In this document: positions 58,955 to 64,000 of the stretch, piece by piece
Layout: each line of letters starts with the position of its first letter
How positions within the stretch are numbered: the stretch's first letter is position 1
Assembly: GCF_000004195.4 (NCBI RefSeq)
Contig: NC_030681.2
Location: 91,457,681-91,521,680 of the forward strand
Length of the DNA: 64,000 nt
DNA from: Xenopus tropicalis
Lineage: Eukaryota; Chordata; Amphibia; Anura; Pipidae
Reading direction: 5' to 3'
Notes under the pieces: generated by a model
Database searches by the model: none
Told to the model about the DNA's origin: nothing
What the model saw: only the letters and a program-made list of their open reading frames with translations
Position numbers and translations under genes: made by a program

Positions 58955-59460
58955 TGATTCGCTAAAGGTTGATAAAACGTGCGTTATTTATAGCATGCGC
59001 TAAAAAAATGTTCGCGTCTAATTTTTCGCGAATTAACGCAAGATTCACTAAAAGCATACTTGCGTTAATTTACACGTGATGCTGCTTGCGTTATTTTAGT
59101 CACGAAGACTATTTTCGTGCGGTATTTGACGGAATGTGCGCTAATCAACGCCCCGCATACAAATAATCGATGCATGCGAAAAAACGCACGCCATGTTAGC
59201 CATACATGCCATTACTTTCGGAAAATTACTGTACTGAAAATGACCATTTCCCTGCAAACTGGAGGATGCATCACTCTAGGGCCAACACATACTTGAATAA
59301 ATAACACTGCAAAGTCCATATTGTGTTGCCACAACATTAACTGTACTTTTCTATAATTACCGTCTGCCATTAAGTAGGTGTTAATTTTCGCACAGACAAA
59401 TGCGATATTTAGTGTGTCTAAGTGTTTGTGAATCATGCGTTAGTGTTATTTGACACTTTA
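58955..59460. mobile_element. gcgataa-type MITE, partial copy
   Basis: gttgattcgctaaaggttga left end, internal gattcactaaaagcatactt, ccctgcaaactggagg and tttgtgaatcatgcgttagt shared with 6.3-7.4 kb. The right terminus is lost. Confidence 0.65.
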
Positions 59461-60338
59461 AGCTGGAGAGCTGCTGAACAAAACTAAATACACAGAAAGA
59501 GGTTGTGGGAGCACTCCAAGGCTAAATAAAGTATACAAATACAATGGAAGTGCGACTGATCTGGCCAAATTAACTACAAACATACAAAAAGAAAAAGGGA
59601 TTGATCAATGCACATTCCCTGGTCCCCTGTTTCATAAGTAAATTGTCTATGTTAGTTTTATGCTAGTGCGTATATTGACAAAAAACAGGGGTTTTTAGTT
59701 ACAAAATTATGATCATAAGATTGGTAAGCCACCATACCACGTCAAGGTAAACCTCGTATGGTGGTCCTATCTATTTACCTTTGGTCATATTTTTCAAAGG
59801 CTGGCACTCCCGTGCACTGTTGCCATTCATGACCTGGGGGCTGGTTTGAATCAGAGGGCTTAGTCACTCCCATGCCTTTTGCTTATATAGAGAGAGATTG
59901 TATGAACAAAACTAAATTAGTTAATAAAAAAGACCACAAATAATAAAAAATGAAAATCAATTGCAAATTTTCTTAAAATATCACTCATTTACAATGCCCC
60001 ACACAGTGTGCAAATGCATAAAAAGTTGCAATCAGCCATTTTATTATCCACTTTCCCCACTGCTCGGGGTAATGTGCATTTCATGTGCTCCATTTCAGAG
60101 AGCAGATAGATGTGGACTTCATCTAGAATCAAGCACTTCCTACTTTAGGCAGAACTGGATTTAAAATGGCAAGGAGCGGCAGAAGGCAGAGCCAACATCG
60201 GGCCATGTGCTGTAAGGCCAGAATGAGCCCCCTGAAACTGCTTTTTGCACAGAACACTGGATTTTTGACCTGTGCAAAGAGTTGTACATATCTGGACACA
60301 AGTGCTCTTTAGATGAACACCTCTTAGTGTTGCATCTC
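59461..60338. other. Repeat-like, no gene
   Basis: gaacaaaactaaat occurs at 59476 and 59901, and ccaccatac...gtatggtgg forms a hairpin at about 59730-59765. Unclassified. Confidence 0.35.
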
Positions 60339-60341
60339 TTA

Positions 60342-60606
60342 GGGGGGAGAATTACAAAGACCCGAACGCTCCGAGCCTATTCTCGCCAATTTTGTTCATG
60401 CGAAAAATTCGGAAAGGCTCTGCCGCTGTTTGCAATGGTTCAGTACGAAAATTCTGTGACTTTCGGATCGCCAATACGATATTATTGTGACTAATACGAT
60501 TTTTTCATAAGCATTTTTATGATATTTGCGATCTTCAGAAATTTTCGTTTCCAATCCGAATTTTTCCCATTCAGGATTCAAACTCGTGTTTTGATAAATC
60601 TGCCCC
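60342..60606. mobile_element. cgaaaa-type MITE with TTA duplication, short copy
   Basis: Flanked by TTA (60339-60341, 60607-60609). Ends ggggggagaattacaaagac and inverted ggggcagatttatcaaaaca, with inner gcgaaaaattcggaaa and atacgattttttcat. Confidence 0.72.
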
Positions 60607-60839
60607 TTAGTGTCTGTGCACTTGTGCCCAGGGGACTAATAAATTACCCTTATATCTGTTATGTCTCAAAATTATTATTTTTTTTTTTGTTAAAAACATT
60701 TTTTGGTTACTACTAGTAAGTAGGCAAGTGCACAAAAAGCTAGGCATTTCAGATTTACCACAAAATCTTTGGTATAATTTGTTTTCTTCTTGTAGATTGA
60801 ATTATGACTTAACATGACTTAAAGTGTGGGGTGTGTGGC

Positions 60840-63800
60840 CAACTGCTCAACGGGATGGACACGTAGCTCTGGGGCTCTGCTGCAGACATGTGGAATAAGA
60901 GTAAGAGACAAAGATCGCAGTCAAAATGGGCAAACATGGTAAAATGAAAGACCTAATGAAGGATGATACTAAGGCACATAAACTTTTTGACGCCGTCCGA
61001 TAACGAGGAAGAGAGGTGCGCAATGAGGCCTAGCATGACAGAGGCAAGCAGGAACGAACCTGATTCCGACGGTGACTCTTCCGTATCTGAAAGAAATACA
61101 ATTACTTACTTAAAATCCCCCCTACCAGCGAGAGAGACCTGAACTGAAGTTTCTACCCTTAAGGCTAAGAGAAAAAGTCTGCGACAGGTCCCAGACAAAA
61201 ATGGGGACCATATGGAAGCCATGGAACGGGGCTGACTCTGGTAACTTTATTGGGTAATGAATCATTTGACATCGGTTGCTCCTTTTCTTTCGTTAACTAG
61301 TTTGATATGCAATATAACTTTGCTACCTTAGCCCAAGGCCGCGATCCCTCGGTTTGAGTTAAAAGAAACATCTTTGCCCACAAAGGCTATGCAGAAACCC
61401 TGAAGGGCATACCCCCCCGGTAAAAAATGGGCCTACTACAATGCCCGCCTCCAGTGAGAAGGCGAATGGCACTGGTCCCATCCATATTGAAGCTTACTAT
61501 AATGCAGAAATATGCTGTTCAAGGTCCAGCCGGAACCAATCCGGCCAAGTTACAGACTTACTATATGATACCTATGGTTGTTGCAATTGATATACTTGTA
61601 TATAGCTACTGGCACACACTTTCTCTCCCCCTCTACTGGCAGTTTCGATGTGGCATTTTTATTACTATATTATGGTGTAAGCTAATATGGTGTATTAATA
61701 CTTACCACAATATACATTCTTTGAATGTGAATGGTTTGAATACCCCTGAGAAAAGAAAACAATTAGTGAACATTATGCGGAAACAGAAAGGTGACATTGT
61801 TATCCTACAAGAAACACATTTCAGAAAGGAAGCCCCCACAATGCATAAGCTAGGCACCTACTCTCAGTGGTTCTTTAGCAATAATACTTTACAGAAAACT
61901 AGAGGGGTAGCTATAGCTATCAGAAATACAATTGATTTCAAATTACAAGCAATAATGTCAGACCAAAATGGGAGATATTTAATAATTAAAGGATTATTCT
62001 TTCTTTACCATTGGAAGCATTTACGTACCCAATTTAAAACAGGGAAAGTTTTTCACACATCTAACTGAATGATAATCCACTGATGACACTGATCGTAAAG
62101 CAGAAATTCACTCTACTATTGAGGACTATAAAAATAATGTACTCACTGACCCTACTTCCCATCAAACTAAATGGTTAGCCTTAAAATGTCTAATCAGGAG
62201 AATACTAATTAAGCATGGATCCCGGTTAAAGAAACAAAAACAAGCTAATTTAGAAAGGCTATACGCGGATTAATTAGAAGCACAACACCAAATGAGACTA
62301 GATAGTAATAGCTTAAAGGCCCTCACCAACAAAAGACTAGAGCTAAAACAGTATCTTAAAATCCAAACAAAATTTGCTATGAGAAGATTAAAGCAAAAAT
62401 ATTATGAATTTGGGAATAAGTCAGGGAAAATCCTAGCCAGATCGTTAAAAGGTAGGCAAGCAAACCAATATATACATAAAATCAAAAATCTAAAAGATGA
62501 AATACAAGTCCTCCCTGAGAAAATAGCACTAATATTCAAAAACTATTATGAAAGCCTTTATAATATACCACAAATGACCAAACAGGATATACTCTCTGCC
62601 AAGACTAAGGAATATTTATCAAAATACCCCCTCCCTAAACTAGATGCCTTAACCCTAAAAAATCTATGTGCACCCTTCCAAGCCCAGGAAATAATGGATG
62701 CAGTCAAACAAACACAACCACATAAAGCCCCGGGACCAGATGGATTTACGGATCAATTCTATAAGCAGTTCCCTCCCTTACCCCTTTATTTTTAAATTTC
62801 ATTAAGGAAATAGGTCCTGCCCAGCCACTCAGTAAGGAATTTCTCTCTGCCCATATTTCGGTTATACACAAGCAAGGTAAAGAACCCACCAGTTGTGGAA
62901 GCTACAGACCCATATCATTGTTAAACACCGATCTGAAGCTCTACACAAAAATTATAGCCATGAGACTTAATCTCCTCTTACCCTTTCTGATACATAGGGA
63001 CCAGGTGGGTTTTGTAAAAGGGAGAGAGGGCAAAGAGAATACTATGAAAATCCTACATCTAATTGCCCTAGCTCAAAAACAACATACGCCTTCTCTGCTT
63101 CTCTCAACGGATGCAGAGAAAGTGTTCGACAGAGTAAATTGGACTTTTCTGAAACATATGCTAGAGGGCTTAGGTGTCACTAATACTTTCTGAGATAAAA
63201 TAATGGCCCTTTACTCAGAACCCACGACCCAAATAAAAATTAATGGTATTAGATCTGACTCTTTCCATATAAGGAATGGGACAAGGCAGGGCTGCCCACT
63301 ATCCCCTCTATTATATGTCCTATGTATGGAACATCTATTAGTAGCACTACGGGCAAACCAAGACATCACAGGACTAACGGTGGGATTACAGGAATATAAA
63401 GCTGCTGTTTTTGCAGATGACCTTATGCTGTTTGTAACAAAACCACATATTTCTATACCTAACATTATGAAGGAAATACAACTGTATGGGGAAATCTCCA
63501 ATTATAAGATTAATATGTCTAAATCAGAGGCACTGCCAATTTTCCTACCCAAACAGATGGAAACACTGTTGAAAACAAACTTTTCATTCAAATGGCAAAG
63601 GGATGAACTTAGATATTTGGGAATATTTGTCCCACAAAACTTAAACAATATCTACCAATTTAATTACAAACCCCTGCTTCTTACAGTAGAGAAATTACTC
63701 CAGGACTGGGACCTTAAACACTTCACCTGGACTGACAGGATCAGTATAATTAAAATGTCGGTGCTACCCAAGATTTTATACCTCTTTTAGACACTCCCTA

Positions 63801-64000
63801 TCTGCATACCAAAAAGCTTCTTTCAGACTCTGGAAACCATTATCACTCAGTTTATCTGGTGCAAGAAACATCCCAGACTACGAAAATCCATCCTATATTT
63901 GCCCAAAAATCTTGGCGGCCTAGGTCTACCAGACCTTACCTCATACTACCAAGCTACCTTATTGACCAAGTTGACTGAACATTCACAAACTGCTATAATT
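60840..64000 (+). mobile_element. L1-clade LINE, runs off the right edge
   Basis: Starts near a ggccaactgctcaacggg leader. ORF1 is almost entirely lost (short MGKHGKMKDLMKDD stub at 60925). ORF2 is recognisable from 61700 to the window end with endonuclease and RT domains. Plus strand, opposite to genes A and B. Confidence 0.8.
61705..64000 (+). pseudogene. L1 ORF2: endonuclease and reverse transcriptase, broken
   Basis: Endonuclease start SLNVNGLNTPEKRKQLV, then DIVILQETHF (61720-61830), but the rest of this domain is deleted after about 62000. RT begins with HKAPGPDGFTDQF (62719-62757). A one-base shift in a T/A run near 62785 moves the frame, which continues CGSYRPISLLNTDLKLY, VGFVKGREG, NGTRQGCPLSPLLYVL and the catalytic FADDLMLF (63409-63432). 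Past that come the C-terminal LYLF and GGLGLPDL (63910-63935). From 62918 to the end it is one frame with just two nonsense codons: TGA at 63191-63193 (W expected) and TAG at 63788-63790 (Q expected). Confidence 0.85.

Noticed and set aside
61427..61700. Reading frame upstream of the L1 endonuclease as an independent gene
   Set aside because: Continuous with the L1 inter-ORF region; no separate family signature.

Overview
This window is animal nuclear DNA, AT-rich and very repeat-rich, and most likely comes from a clawed frog (Xenopus). The reasons are split genes with GT/AG introns, MITEs with TTAAAGG ends and TTAA target duplications (the T2 type known in Xenopus), and a mixture of CR1, L1, L2, Penelope-like, DIRS-order, Tc1/mariner and hAT elements typical of amphibians. 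There is no sign of prokaryotic operons, CRISPR arrays or phage genes. I see no tRNA or rRNA gene.

Host genes. The only convincing host coding sequence is on the minus strand and belongs to the alpha-2-macroglobulin/complement (thioester protein) family, closest to CD109. Gene A starts with a signal-peptide exon at 46493-46420 and runs through fifteen exons to 14302. The exons join without a frame break into 603 codons. They cover the signal peptide and macroglobulin (MG) domains 1 to 5 plus the start of MG6, about the N-terminal 40% of a CD109-sized protein. The thioester half was not found: below 14.3 kb there are only weak, diverged exon candidates (13.1, 4.5 and 4.1 kb), so the gene either continues to the left of the window or is decayed at its 3' end. 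Gene B lies upstream of A (58049-53647, same strand). It has four exons paralogous to A exons 9-12, with matching phases. One carries a frame disruption, and no later B exons are seen before gene A begins, so B looks like a broken tandem copy or one continuing to the right.

Mobile DNA, left to right. A Penelope-like fragment lies at 0-0.6 kb. A complete but frame-broken hAT with 8-bp target duplication is at 682-2813. A CCAAT-box-rich satellite is at 4.8-6.1 kb, followed by nested palindromic MITEs at 6.3-7.4 kb. A DIRS-order retrotransposon (8.1-12.9 kb) carries gag-like, RT/RNase H and SGNH-hydrolase-like regions and is interrupted by a Penelope-like 3' fragment, a hairpin MITE and a solo LTR. 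Gene A introns are packed with MITEs. Intron 4 (10 kb) holds a Tc1/mariner-like element that was itself split by a 7.2-kb hAT element with two internal tandem arrays. Upstream of gene A come an L2 fragment, a 5'-truncated CR1, a minisatellite, a solo LTR in an AT microsatellite, more MITEs, and an L1 element (60.8-64 kb) that runs off the right edge.

The most useful new observations are the full exon model of gene A, its broken tandem partner, a tyrosine-rich coding insert grown from a trinucleotide microsatellite, the nested hAT-in-Tc1 structure, and the precise insertion points in the DIRS/SGNH element.
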